Origin: Symsagittifera roscoffensis | Lineage: Eukaryota; Xenacoelomorpha; Acoela; Convolutidae | NCBI RefSeq assembly: GCF_963678635.1 | Contig: NC_087070.1 | Coordinates: forward strand, 17,455,318-17,519,317 | Reading direction: 5' to 3' | DNA: 64,000 bases | Shown here: positions 13,301 to 25,147 of the stretch, in pieces | How the letters are laid out: each line of letters begins with the position of its first letter | How positions within the stretch are numbered: position 1 is the first letter of the stretch | Program-made: the position numbers and the translations under genes | The notes under the pieces: model-generated | Databases searched by the model: none | Told to the model about the DNA's origin: nothing | Seen by the model: only the letters and a program-made list of their open reading frames with translations

Positions 13301-14369
13301 GAAACCATTTTTCAACACAGCAGTTCACGCCCCATTAAGTGTGTTGTGTTGTATGGCTTGATAGCGGGCAAGACAATTACAAGATAGGTCTCCCGGAAAG
13401 AAAAACTCTGTGCACTAAATTTCAATTTTTCAAATTCTAAGATCCAATTCTATCAATTGCCTCTAACCAAAAGGTAGTAAAATCTTTAACAAAAAAAAAT
13501 AATTAAAAAGGAGGCGGAACCTCAACTTGAAAAAGTTAGACAGCAATCAATCGCTTTCAACAACACTCAACTTGGACTAAAATTATGTTATAAAAAAGCG
13601 AACCCACGCAGATCTTAGCTCACTGCATGAAATTTTACCTAAACTGTTATTAGGACTGACAGAAATCAAATCGAATTTTTCATTTTTTTAAAGAATTTAG
13701 TATCACAAAACATGTAAATTCAAAACTGTGCTTTAATATTCGATTCTGTACAAACATGAAATCAGACTGAAGCATTCTCAAAATCTAGCGCTCGCATTTC
13801 AGGATAAAGGGGCGTATATTTAATATCCGTTCGCTTAGTGAAGCTATTCGAGCCATCAGTGCTACTATTTGCGAAATGTATATAACTCAGCGACATACGG
13901 TATACTTTGTGTCAACCTGGAATGAAAATAAAAAACTATATTCTTAAAGCGGTTAAAGCTATTTTATCATCTTTTCTTTTGCCTTATTTTGAAATACTAA
14001 CAAGTTTACAGGAAAAGACTTACCAAAAAACAATTCCATTGTCATCTGGCTGCTTGCTTTTACTCTATATAAGGAAGCGAAACAAGAACACCACGAAAGC
14101 ACAAGAGATTTCTGATATTGACGGCTTTTCAATTAACGCTTCAAATCTACTCGGCACAACAGTTTTGAGATCTAACTTCTGATTAACAAAAAACATTTTC
14201 AATAAAGTGTATATGGCGGCAATCGCCAAAAATAGACGAAGTTAAAATTACGGAAGATGGATCCATACAAACCGATACCCAGAACAAATTTTAGAAGTAA
14301 ATGCGGTCCCCTATCTGTAAAAATGAAGCAAACAAAAACCTAAATCACCCTCTCTCGAAACCAGTTGCG

Positions 14370-14600
14370 TGCGCAGAAATTTTTTTAGGGAGGGGCGGTT
14401 TTTCGAAAAAAACTGCGGATCCTTTTTTTTAGGTCAACCAATTCGATTTTCGGAGCTTTCGGAAAATAATATAAGGCCCCTATTTTGTCGACAATATCTG
14501 CGCCCCCGGCAAATTTTTCTACAAACACGCCAAAAACGGCGTTTTTGGGCACTTTTGACCAAAAAATTGCGCTTTTTCCGCGCGCGCTCCCCCCTCAATA
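14370..14600. repeat. G/C-run island, possible fold-back repeat
   Basis: An isolated stretch with a G-rich start (GGGAGGGGCGG near 14389) and a C-rich end (GCGCGCGCTCCCCCC near 14580), both next to GCGC-type sequence and T/A runs. The arrangement suggests an imperfect inverted-repeat element. I could not define exact ends or a target duplication. Confidence 0.3.
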
Positions 14601-16570
14601 TCAGTTGCTTCGAATTTAAACAGCAATTATTTTCAAATAACGAACACGCTCAACTTCGGCTCAACTTTAAAATAATGAATTGGATATAGCTCTTCATTCA
14701 CTTATTTGTCTACAATAAAACGGTAAATTAAGGTTTCATTGGAAGCGGTTTAGTTTGAAGTACTATAGGAGCATCCGGTCTAGTTGACAATTCCCTCGTG
14801 ACTTGCAGCACAACTGTCATAATTACCGCCAGAACAAAGAGATTGACATCTGTCACGTTTTACAAAAATCTTTTAAGAAGTTACCAGAGACAACTTGATT
14901 CCCTTTTCCTTTTTTATTTTTTACATGACATTTTTCTTCAAATTTTATCTAAAAAAATTTTCAACACCATTTAGATGAGATACATGTTGGCTGCCGTTTC
15001 TTTCAAGACCGCAATGAAAATTTATTGCTGAATTAATCTTCAATTGAAATATAAAGCCAGATTGCGGCTGGTAGATGCTACGGTAATATATGCAACCGGA
15101 GTGCTTCTAGCTCTGGGGAATTTTGGCTTTTTGGGCTTCAAATGGAGGAACAATGGTAGCAATTGGGGGACATAAATTTAAATCGGGCTTATCTGCATCA
15201 AATCACGCGTGATCAGACCACTGCCTTTGAACGCCTTGAGGGCTTTTCATTTTCACCCCTGTGATAAAACACCACCCTAACACACGTTTTATCGATAGAA
15301 AAATTGATGTGAAAAAAAAGCTCTTTTTTCATTTTCAATTTGACGAGGTATATATTATGCTTTGCTGAGGTATATATTTGAGACTTGAAATAGTGCGACA
15401 TATTTTTCTACAAAAGTCACACAAGTAGAACTATGCCACTGACAGAAGTACTTTTGGGTTAAAGGGTTCAACCTGCTTTTACCCACTTAAAAGATTTCCA
15501 AGGAAAGTTAAGTGATTTTTCAAAAATCATCTCTGTACTATATTATGCATCATTAATTCCGCCACCTAAGCTAAAGAAACGACTCGTCTTCAAAATAAAA
15601 ATTATCTTTATCTAGGAACAACCAACCAAAAATTGAAACTAATCACAGAATTATAATTTGCAAGATTCTGATTGATTCGTTTGGAAAAACTCCAGCATAG
15701 TAGATAATTTATGAACCACGAAAAAGAGGCGGAAATGTTCCAACATTCAACTGCGTCCAACATTCAGCTGCGAAATTCCATGTATAATCCAAGATATTAC
15801 TCAATGACACGTTCAATTAAAGCATTATCTATGTTATTACCAGCGTTAGAACCATCAAACATAGCCAAAAGACAATTGGAAGAGTCAATGAATGCAAGAA
15901 AACAGAAAATTCCACTTTCGAAACTAGAAGTCGTTCCACGTTTTTTTAGCCATTTGCACGTTCGTATTTTGAGAAAGCAACATACCTAACATTCAGCAGA
16001 TGAACTTAAATTGAACTCAAAAAGTGCATTTATATATCTGAGTGCATTCATAAATGCATTATTATGAATGAATGCGCATCCTGAGTTATTAGAGCATTTT
16101 AAGTCTTTTTTCCAAAAAAAAATCACCAAGACCTATGTAACTCTCAAACAAAGTAATTTCGACTCTCGAACAGAGCAATATTGAACAGAGAGGCAAAGTC
16201 GAGCTTGGAATCACAAGTGATAATACTGAAAAGAAGGCCAAAAACAAAAGCTACAAGTAAGACAGAATGTTCCGACCACACTGACTTAAATCAATTTAAA
16301 AATTTAAACAATTTAACGCTTCGCATACACACTCAAGAATATGATCAATAACAACGTTAATGGGGAAAAACTGAATGAGTAAAACTTTGAGTCTACAAAA
16401 TTTCTTAAGTGATGAAGGCCAATTATGAGTCTACATTATTGCTAAGTGACGCAAGCCAATTATGATGCATTAGCAGTACCAGTCAATTTGAAAAAAAAAG
16501 AAATTTACCAACTAACATGCCTCAAATTATAGAGCGAACACATTTCAACTAGCATACGAAAAAATTAGAG

Positions 16571-16662
16571 CCCTCTTATTTTGTTGCGGATTTCTTTCCC
16601 TACCTCTACCGCCCAGGTTCGAAACCTCCTATTTTGTTGCGGGTCTCCTTCCCTACCTCTAC
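16571..16662. repeat. Tandem duplication, about 50-bp period
   Basis: Two copies of a pyrimidine-rich segment (ATTTTGTTGCGG followed by a CCCTACCTCTAC block), separated by a short spacer. A few substitutions separate the copies. Confidence 0.6.
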
Positions 16663-16852
16663 GCTTCAGATCCATGATACCTTTCTATTTGTAATATTAT
16701 AGTCTGTGTTAATATGCATAGCATTGGCTGCACTCGTTATTGGTCAAAATGAACACATTTTGTCGCAACAATATTTGCGTCGCAACAATATTTGCGACTT
16801 AGGTTGGAAAAAAAGAGAGTTCATTCTATAACACAAATTTTCCTGTTGTAAA

Positions 16853-17260
16853 CACGGAGGTAAAGCGAAGTTCGCACTACTCACGATACCACACAAACAT
16901 GGCGATGCAAGCTAGCAGACAGAAAAAGAAAACAAAACCACTCAGTCAAAAAATTATCGAAAAAAGATGTGTTCAATTTCAGTTTAAATATGTTCAATTT
17001 AAAGATAACAGGTCCAGAAACGCAACTTCCAGCGTTAAATGAGTATTCAGAAACAGTAATTCAAAAACATGAGCAGACAAACAAAAAACCGACAATTTTT
17101 GAAATGAGAAATTTCCCGATTGAAACAAAAACAAGTCCTGGTCAGATTGAAGCAAGTTTTGGTCAGATTTAAACCTCAGACCTTTGCCGTCCCAAGCGTA
17201 GTCGTTAACTTATACACCAAGTTAGCTGAGAAAGCCAAGAAATTTGAATTTATTGGAAAC
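16853..17260 (+). repeat. Dispersed repeat R2 copy
   Basis: Begins with the R2 signature (an AGAGGCGAAGCGGAGCTTCGC-like hairpin, diverged here to GGAGGTAAAGCGAAGTTCGC) and continues into the shared phrase TTTGCCGTCCC (17175) and TCGTTAAC. Related signatures lie at 6564, 10848, 16186 and 18631. The class of the element is unknown; the plus strand is A-rich and gives short spurious Lys/Gln-rich ORFs. Confidence 0.5.
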
Positions 17261-18629
17261 CAAGCTATCAAATGATTCGACTCATTTTGTTAACCAAGTT
17301 GTTAACCTGAAAACAAATCTAAATCCCGATTTGATAACGCTTGCTAATAAGCAAGCATTAAAATACATTTGAAAAAATCAAATGTCAAACCAACTTTTTT
17401 GAAATCATTATGATTGGATACTGAAAATTGCGATTTACAATAAAAGCACTTCCTGGAATGAAAAAGTTTGATATACGCTGCGATTCGATGTCAAAACACT
17501 TTCTCAATCTTTAAATTACAACGTAAAATGGTTTAAGTGCATTCACCAAGATCAATTTTCTTAGTACTCAAAAAATGAGACACAGAACTGGATCATTGGA
17601 GAAAACATACGAATCCGATTTTTATGCCACCTCTCCTCTTTTGGTATAATCCATTTTATGTGTAATTGTAGAAATTTTGGAGGATTGTCTACACATATAC
17701 GATTTACCCTCACCTATGGTACCCAGTAAAAAATGCCCTTTCCTATAAAAAAAATAACCTCAAACGGCTAATCATCTACGAATTTTGTATCTTGTTAAAA
17801 AATCCCTTTGCAAAAGAGGAAAAAGTTAACATTATCCATTCTGAATGCTTGATTTCCATGATAAAAAAAAACAAAAAAAGTTTTTATTAGGTCAGGATAT
17901 CTTGATGCTGAAACATTTCTGAATAGTAAGCCTCGATACTGGAGTTAAATAATTTATCTCATTTGACATATCAAATACATGCTTTGTTTATCTGTACGTG
18001 TATTATTGCTCCAAAATTCAAGTTCAGACAAAAAATCTATGTTATGATATCAACGCGAAAACACTTCGGAGCGGATCCAACAAGACAGGTGCTGTTCAGA
18101 TAGCTGCTTTTGCTATTTTTGATCTCCATAGTATATGTTCATTTGAGCAACACTTTCCAAATGCTATTAGAGTATGATTTCGCCTTGTTATATAGGCTGC
18201 CACAACAGGAGAGCTTTGTTCTAACTTGACGCTTGAACGACCTCACATCGTCAAAATTAGCAAAATTAGAGCCGATTTTAAGTACTAAAAGCTTAGTCAA
18301 ATTTCAAATATTCACTAGCTACAAATAACATAAATACGACAGATAATAGTCCATTTTTTCAATATACGACAAAAGAAAAACAAATTTTGTGTGCATTTGA
18401 CTTCAACCTTTTATTTATTCTAATCGGGTGAAAAAAATATTGATATTTAGTAGTACCTACTATCCCAAGACAAAGCCCAGCTTAACTTGTTTTCTGGTTA
18501 TCGTATACATCTGAGGTTTTAAACTCTTTTGTACCAAGGAAAACCATTCAAAAGTAGCCGATTGCTGCGCAAGTAGAAAACATTCCGACCAAAATTATCG
18601 TGGTAATAAATTTGGAAAAAACCTTGAAC

Positions 18630-19470
18630 ACAGAGGGGAAGCGGAGCTTCGTACCGCTTGTAACACAAAGATAAAAAAAAAGCAGATGAAGTCATTTCTA
18701 TTTAGTCTTGCAAACCTTTACCCAGAAAGAATTTGAAAATAGCTATCTAAAAACTCAAAAAACAAATTGTGAAATCAAACCTCTCCAAGCATAATAAAAT
18801 ATAAACAATTAACACCAAATCAAAACTTTTGCCTGATCAAAACTTTCGCCGTCTTTATGCAGCTTTTCAGCGAAGTTTTTTTTTTCAAACGGGGGGAAGT
18901 ATTCCGTTGAAAAATTTCGGCCTTTGTTTTTCTGCTGATGTTTTGTCGACTTATTTGCCACATCTGATTGTTTTTTTTTTGCAAAACGCATTTTCATTGT
19001 AATTGCTTTTAGTGTTTTCATTTACTTTAGCAATTTGAAAAAATTCCGTACTGCAAAAAACTGTGGTAAATAAGTCGACAATACATTAGCAGACAAACAA
19101 TAAGCCGACATTTTTAACGGAATATTTCGAACCAATGAACTTTGCCGTCCCAGGCTTATTCGTTCACCCAGACCAAATAAGCTAGAAACGCTAAGCAATT
19201 TGAATCCATTATGAGCCAGGATAGCAAGGAAATCTGAAAAACAATTGGTTAACCCGGAGCGCAAGCTCAACTAACACAAAAATTATTTTCAAATGGACGG
19301 TTACCTTAACATGCTAAAAGTCTAAACATTTGTCTGTAGCAGTATTTCCAACAGAAGGGATCAGGAAATGAGTTTATTAGATGAGTGCGGTGAACAAAGT
19401 TACGTACAAGAAAAAGTCTAGAACCAGATTGCAATACACTTCCTTGTCGTAAGGGTAATGAATTCAAATA
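18630..19470 (+). repeat. Dispersed repeat R2-R3, longest copy
   Basis: The most complete copy of a composite repeat: R2 signature at 18631 (GAGGGGAAGCGGAGCTTCGT), the TTTGCCGTCCCAGGC phrase at about 19140, and an R3 signature near 19415-19455 (AGTCTAGAACCAGATTGCAA then CTTCCTTGTCGTAAGGGTAA). The order matches other copies, suggesting one family of roughly 0.8 kb. Confidence 0.5.
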
Positions 19471-20439
19471 AACTGACAAAATGACCCTCTTTCATGCCTA
19501 GTTTCATTTTTCAAGTTTCTGAATAGAAAAGCGGGTTGCTGAGCCAGCAGCACAGAAAGTTCCGACTAAGTCAGATGGGCTTGAAAAAATAAGCCTGGTC
19601 AGTTTCTCAGATTTGTACGAAAAACTGTCTACGAAGAAAAACTGGTTCCTGTTTACAAGGTACCTGCGCTCGCAAGTGTAAACATAGTCAAAAGAGAAAT
19701 GGAAAAAATCATTGACGCGAAGAAACGGAAAAAATACTAGCCTTCTTTTTGAAAAATGTTTAAAGCTCGAATTTCAAAAAATATATAGATAAGCCCTTAA
19801 AGCTCTGCAAATTTCATCCGCAAATTCTTACTTACACTTTTTTGATTTAATTATCCCATTTTGAATCAACTGGATCAATCGGTAAAATTTCTATTCAGCT
19901 GGGAAATCTTAAAAATTAAAACCACGCTCAAAACTAGAAGCCAATCAATCTTTTCATGAAATGAGCTTGAAAAAAAATTAGAAGTCAAATAGCGAAAAAT
20001 CAAAATCGAAAGTGAACAAATTTCAAATAACTAATTTCTGAAAAATTCATCACATCCTATAATCGGCGACTGTAAAAACGTGTAATGAAAATTTCCAGAA
20101 ATTTTTTTTAAATTAAAAAGGTTTGAAAAAACAGAATAATGATGCAAAATCAATCACAATTCAGTAAAAATTTATAAAATTTACCATTTCAAAACAACTT
20201 TATAATTTCATCTCAAAGCATTGTAGAGGCATAGCTGAGATAAGTCACTGCAGAGGCATAGCTGAGATTTGGACACCTTCCGATGTAATAAAATACTATC
20301 GTTAAAAGCAAATGAAAATATGAATAGATGACTTGCAGATGAACCGACAAATCAAACAAAAAGTTCAAATACTTTCTCAAAAAATATATAAATTGGCGAA
20401 AACAACCAAAATCATGAGCTGAAAAAATTGCACATTAAG

Positions 20440-21010
20440 AAATTTTACAAATAGAGGCGAAAAATTGCGTTATATGCAATAAAACCCATAGGGCTACAAT
20501 CACCACAAGCTAACCGACAAAAAAAAAGAGATGAAAGCCGTAGAAAGAAAAAGTTTGTTACAGGAAAAGGTCTAGTACCCGATTGCAATACCCTTGCTTA
20601 TTCCAAGGGTAAGATAAATCGCAAAAAAGCCAAAAAATATCAGGAACCTAAGCTACGTGCACCATTCGAAACTTACCGAGGAGCTTTTGAAACTCTTAGA
20701 AAGAAGCCGAACCTTCAATACAAAACTATTTTCTGTGGGAACTCCGACAAACATATGCAGGGAGGCTATAGTCTAAAGCAGCAGCTGAAAATTTTCAGTC
20801 GAAGAAGCCGACAAATTTCCAGGCTTTGTCGTCAAGTATGGTTGTATCCACTAGGCCAAAAGCGCAAAATGCTCCTTTAATTTGATTTTAAAACTATGCA
20901 AAATAAATACCTTGTAACATTTTAACGTTCGAATTCTGTGAACCAAGTGTTTTACGGGGGAAAAAGTCTAGCATCCGGTTGCAACACCCTTGCTTATCGC
21001 AGAACTTAAA
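20440..21010 (+). repeat. Dispersed repeat R3 copies
   Basis: Two R3 signatures (20564-20615 and 20950-21005) of the form GTCTAGTACCCGATTGCAA followed by CCCTTGCTTAT. The inner CCCTTG...CAAGGG is self-complementary in the better copies (7861-7910). An R2-like fragment starts near 20455. Confidence 0.45.
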
Positions 21011-22702
21011 ATAAATCTAAGCTAAAAATGGTATGATCCTCAACAATTATTTGAATTACTAGTTGTTTACGGCTTTCATATTTTAGAAATGACCTTATTT
21101 GTATTGAAAAGCTCTTCCAAAAATAAAATTTTTCGCTCCCGATTAACTTTTGTACTTTCAAAGTGCTTACTTTGAATTAAATACACATTTGGTTAATGTT
21201 CATCGAACAACAATGCTTATCATTCCGCTAGAGCACCTTGGAATACATTTGGGGCTATAAATATGTCTAAATTTATGGTCGCGCCTCCCTTTTACAGGAT
21301 ACAAACAAAGCCATTCGATCGATGCTGTCGCCAAATCTCTTTTTATATCACAAAGCTAATCCCCATAAATAATTCATTACTTTGCACTCATTTCCCGCTC
21401 AAAATGTCATAGAGAAGGAAATGAAAACAGTGTCAATTCGTCTTCACCGACCAAACTCACGGGGAAAACCTTGTTTTTGTTGTGTAAGAACAGTGGATTC
21501 AGGATAAGGGAGGAATTTACGATAGAAATTATGTGACTTTTTTACATCACTTTCAGACAAATTTTCATTAAAAGCGGCATGGCAGACATGCTAATTTGGA
21601 CTATGGAGAAACGCAACTTTTTGCTGAAGATATTCCAAGATTTACTTTAGATAACGATTTATTTCAATTCATGTTTATAAAAATCTCGGTAAGGAGTTTC
21701 GTCGACCAAAAACAGGGAGTTGAAATTTGAGGACTTTCTCAACAGCAAAAATTACCTCTGAATTGATGTCAGCTTAACAAGAAAACTAAAATTCCAATCA
21801 AATGTTAACAAACATGTCATTTTGAAAATATTCACTGACTACTATACTATCTTCATTACAAAAGAAAAGTTAACGTTAAAATCATTCATCATTAATTACT
21901 CAATAACTTTTCTTCCAAATTTGGTCAAATCATAAATATACCATAACAATTTAACGTCAATTGTACGATACGTGATTTTCAGAAGCAGCTTTAATCGATC
22001 AATTTTACTATAAAAAACTAATATGTTAACAGATGAAAACCATGTAGATTATAAAACACATATCCGTGTTTGACAATTTCACAGTTTTTGATCAAGAGAA
22101 GTTCATTAAAACTGATTTTTTTCTCTGTCGTCGGTGACTTTTACTATGTTTGGCTAGATATCTCAGCTTGAAATGATAAATATAAACGGAGAAAATCAGC
22201 TGGACAACTTGGCTACATAATTCGTGTCAATTGCCACCCCTTGCTAAAGGTATCTATATAAATCTGACAATTAACAAGAAGACATGTTTGACCTAAATGA
22301 GACAGTTCGAAGAAAAACAAACTTTCCTATCCAATTATTCAAAAGATACTATCTGCCAAAAAATCTCATGTAATGAGATTCCTAGGGAAAGGGACAAAAT
22401 TATCTTGCTGAGAAAAATTATGCTTTAAACTTCAACTTACGTGTTATGAGAGATCCAGCACAGTGGATGTAAGAAAGTATACAGTAGTTCAATGGATGAT
22501 TAAATATCCCATTTTTATAATTTTTGCTAAACAAAATTAAGGAAAAAAATTGCGGATCCTATAAAATTTGTTTCGCAACGTAAATCATGCATGAATTTAA
22601 AAACATCAAACTCTCATTTCAATTAAAATCAAACAGCAAAGTGTCTACTTTAGTACAAGCTCTATCATCTTGTTTAAATGAAAAAAAAATCATCACACCA
22701 AC

Positions 22703-22840
22703 CTGATTTCGGGTGAAGAAAACAGCAAAATTCTTTTCTGGATTGAAAACGACGCTCGATTGGATTGCGGGACTCTGTCCTGGAAATATGGTAGCTTCGT
22801 AATACTGGTTCGGAGCTTCGTTTTGTTGCTTAAATGATAC
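22703..22840 (-). CDS. Plexin exon 2: last sema blade
   Basis: A 138-bp (46-codon), phase 0-0 exon. Acceptor TTTGTTTTTAG lies just right of 22840; donor GTTGGT begins at 22702. The peptide starts VSFKQQNEAP, contains Y-Y-E-A-T-I and ends with F-A-V-F-F-T-R-N-Q. It fits the final sema strand between the 'TGQGKLKK' end of exon 1 and the 'LAKMPIHDC' start of exon 3, where other plexins have about this number of residues. Seen: splice sites, phase, length and the fit to both neighbours. Confidence 0.8.
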
Positions 22841-23779
22841 CTAAAAACAAATAAGGATAGACCCGGCTGCTGTGTAAGTACCACGGAATGTTCCAACCTG
22901 GCTGAAAATATAGAAAACATTTCAGATATAGATTTTTTCCCCAAATTTGTCTGTCATTTTAAAAGCGTATTGAATTAGGCGAACAAATTCTTGCTAATTA
23001 ATAGCCAATATAGATTTAATTTATAGTAGAATTACATTCGAAGGCAAGCCTCTAAATCCTATCCAATGTTTTATCTAATTTAGTCCGAAAAACAAAAATT
23101 CCAAAACTTTTCTCGACACTGAGACAACTTTTTCCTACAAATCTTTTCAGAATCCCAATCACAACAAACAAGGCTTTAGTTTGACACCAAACTTGCCTTT
23201 TACGAGCTTTCCTCGGGGTAGTCAAATTTGACTCGGAAAAAACTAAAGGCCGACTCTAATCCATAGGATGGTCGAAGGAGCAACAATCTAGCCCTGCAAA
23301 TTTTCCGACAAAATGTTTCAACAAGCCAAAAACTATGCCATCATAGTTTTAGTGATATGTCGTGGTACAAATAACCTTTGTGTATAAGGGTTAACACTGA
23401 TTGTCTCACTAAGGAGCTGGACCCACTTATCTTTCTTATGGTAACTGAAGAAATTTTTTTGCACCCATTCTTAGCTTTATACACTAGAGAACATGTGATC
23501 GCGTCACTTCTCTATTCTACTGGCTTAATTTTGAATGAGATAGTTTTAATTAATTTTGATCGAGCTATATCTAAGTTTTTTTATATACAAAAAGGCCTCT
23601 TGTTTGATCTTTTTTCCTTTGGTTTTTTATTTGATATGATGTCATTGATTTCTACTTTTCACGGGGCTTCAGCAAGCCTCTCGTTGGCTTACTGGCTGTC
23701 CTTTCACTAACTAAACTGCAAATTGCGTTACTGAATGTTAGATCACTCATGATGAATAAATAAATAAATAAAAACTCAC
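22841..23779 (-). other. Plexin intron 1
   Basis: A 939-bp intron starting with GTGAGT at 23779 and ending in TTTTTAG at 22841. Its 5' part contains a probable retrotransposon tail (23378-23773). Confidence 0.7.
23378..23773 (+). mobile_element. Possible LINE 3' end with (AAAT)n tail
   Basis: A plus-strand open frame of 110 codons (23378-23710) is followed by a short non-coding stretch and an ATAAATAAATAAATAAA tail ending at about 23773, one base from the exon 1 splice donor. This layout (ORF end, short 3' UTR, simple-repeat tail) is typical of 5'-truncated non-LTR retrotransposons, but the peptide shows no reverse-transcriptase motif, so the assignment is weak. Confidence 0.3.
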
Positions 23780-25147
23780 TTTCTTCAATTTTCCTTGTCC
23801 AGTCGTGAGCAGAATGTTTGCAAAATCCCCCACTTTCATGGCAGCAATGCCCGTAAGCAGTTCATCTCTGTAAACCATAATTTCACGGCCAGTCACTAAA
23901 TCTCCGGGCGCTTTCCCCATCACTTTGTCTGGATAACTGCTGAACATTGGCAGATTTGAGGTCTTGGCGTCCTCATACGGTTTGACCAGCATCTTTTCAT
24001 CAGTCAATCCTTCTCTCCAGAACTTCTCGCAACTTGATAATAGCCCTGATCCCATACCTTGTTGTCCAATTCCATTGAAGCAATTCTGGATAACTTTTTT
24101 AAACATCTGGTCAATCTCATCGATTGAGAAACCACACACTATCGAACTCTCATAACCTACAGCTGCCGTTCCTTTAGTTGAAGACTTGCGAAAGACACCC
24201 AAAACAACTTCGGACCTGCCAGATACTGGAGTTCCTAAGTGACTTTTCAGTCCCGAAGGAGGTTCACGAAATAAATTAACAGCTGAAGCGACAGGGTACT
24301 CGACGCCTGAGGAGTCTTTGCATGTTAGAGGGATCTCGGTGTAAGTGAAGAGCAACTCTGAATCACGTCTACTATACCTCCCGAGTCTCGTTGTTTGGAC
24401 ATCGCGACTGTTATCCAACTTAAGAAACCCTGTTTCAACTATGTACACAAAAGAGCCTGCAGTGAAAACGCTCACTACTTTTATTTGTTTTTCGTCCATG
24501 TCAACTGGTTTAAAAAACGACCATCTTTGCTTAATGTTGTCCTGGAATGTTAAGGAAAATAATTCAGAATAAGGACTCAGATCTCGAACACTAAATAAAA
24601 AGTTCATATGAGTTGACACTGAGCCAACTGAAGGCGCATCGCAAGCAACCACAAACAAGTTGGCTCCTTGATCGTTCGGGTATGGGATACCTTTACACCT
24701 CTTATCGGGTAACTTCCGATCCAAGTGTTCAATGTTTTCCGGGTCGGATTTTTTAATAAGTGTCGATATGTTTGTACTTTTAAGCGAGTAACAAGTTCCC
24801 TGGCCGACATTTCCACACGCAATAAGCTGTTGATTTGTGGAGTCCAACATCAGAAAAATATTTGAATTGTCTTGGAAACATTTTTCATTTAAGGGATCAC
24901 AATTTGGTTCATCGTTTTGCGGCCCCATTTTAAAGGAAAATCGAGGCTGTAAATTGAATACATCCATTTGTATGACATAGTTAGTGGCGCCGATATAAAG
25001 CGCATCAGCTCCATCATATTCTATGTTTTGAATGTCAAGATCAATGTCATTAGGAGGGTAAAAAGTCAGTGAAGAATCGATTCTCTCGGCAGTGGAAAAA
25101 GATATAAAGACTACCAAGGCAAGTAGGAAATTGTTTTTCTCCATCAT
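23780..25147 (-). CDS. Plexin exon 1: signal peptide and sema domain
   Basis: First coding exon of a plexin, a cell-surface semaphorin receptor acting in axon guidance and cell adhesion. The frame is open to an ATG at 25192, but the ATG at 25147 (or 25144) is preferred because a clear signal peptide follows at once (MEKNNFLLALVVFISF..., likely cleaved after STA). About 430 residues of sema propeller follow. Family hallmarks: N-C-D-P-L-N-E-K-C, the L-I-A-C-G-N...G-T-C segment, E-I-P-L-T-C, I-V-C-G-F-S, a Cys ahead of a G-x-G-x-x-G stretch, and the late LLTTGQGKLKK. The exon ends in phase 0 at AAA|GTGAGT. Subclass (A or B) cannot be decided from the ectodomain alone. Confidence 0.88.

Larger units (their letters stand above)
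10363..22702 (-). other. Plexin intron 2 (12.3 kb)
   Basis: The longest intron in the window, separating the last sema blade from PSI-1. It is AT-rich and holds many decayed copies of repeat families R2/R3, a G/C-rich island at 14370-14600 and a 50-bp tandem duplication at 16571-16662. No exon is needed between exons 2 and 3: their phases agree and the protein reads through as in other plexins. I saw no other gene on either strand. The 178-codon minus-strand ORF at 11460-11996 is Phe-rich low-complexity sequence and not credible. Confidence 0.6.
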
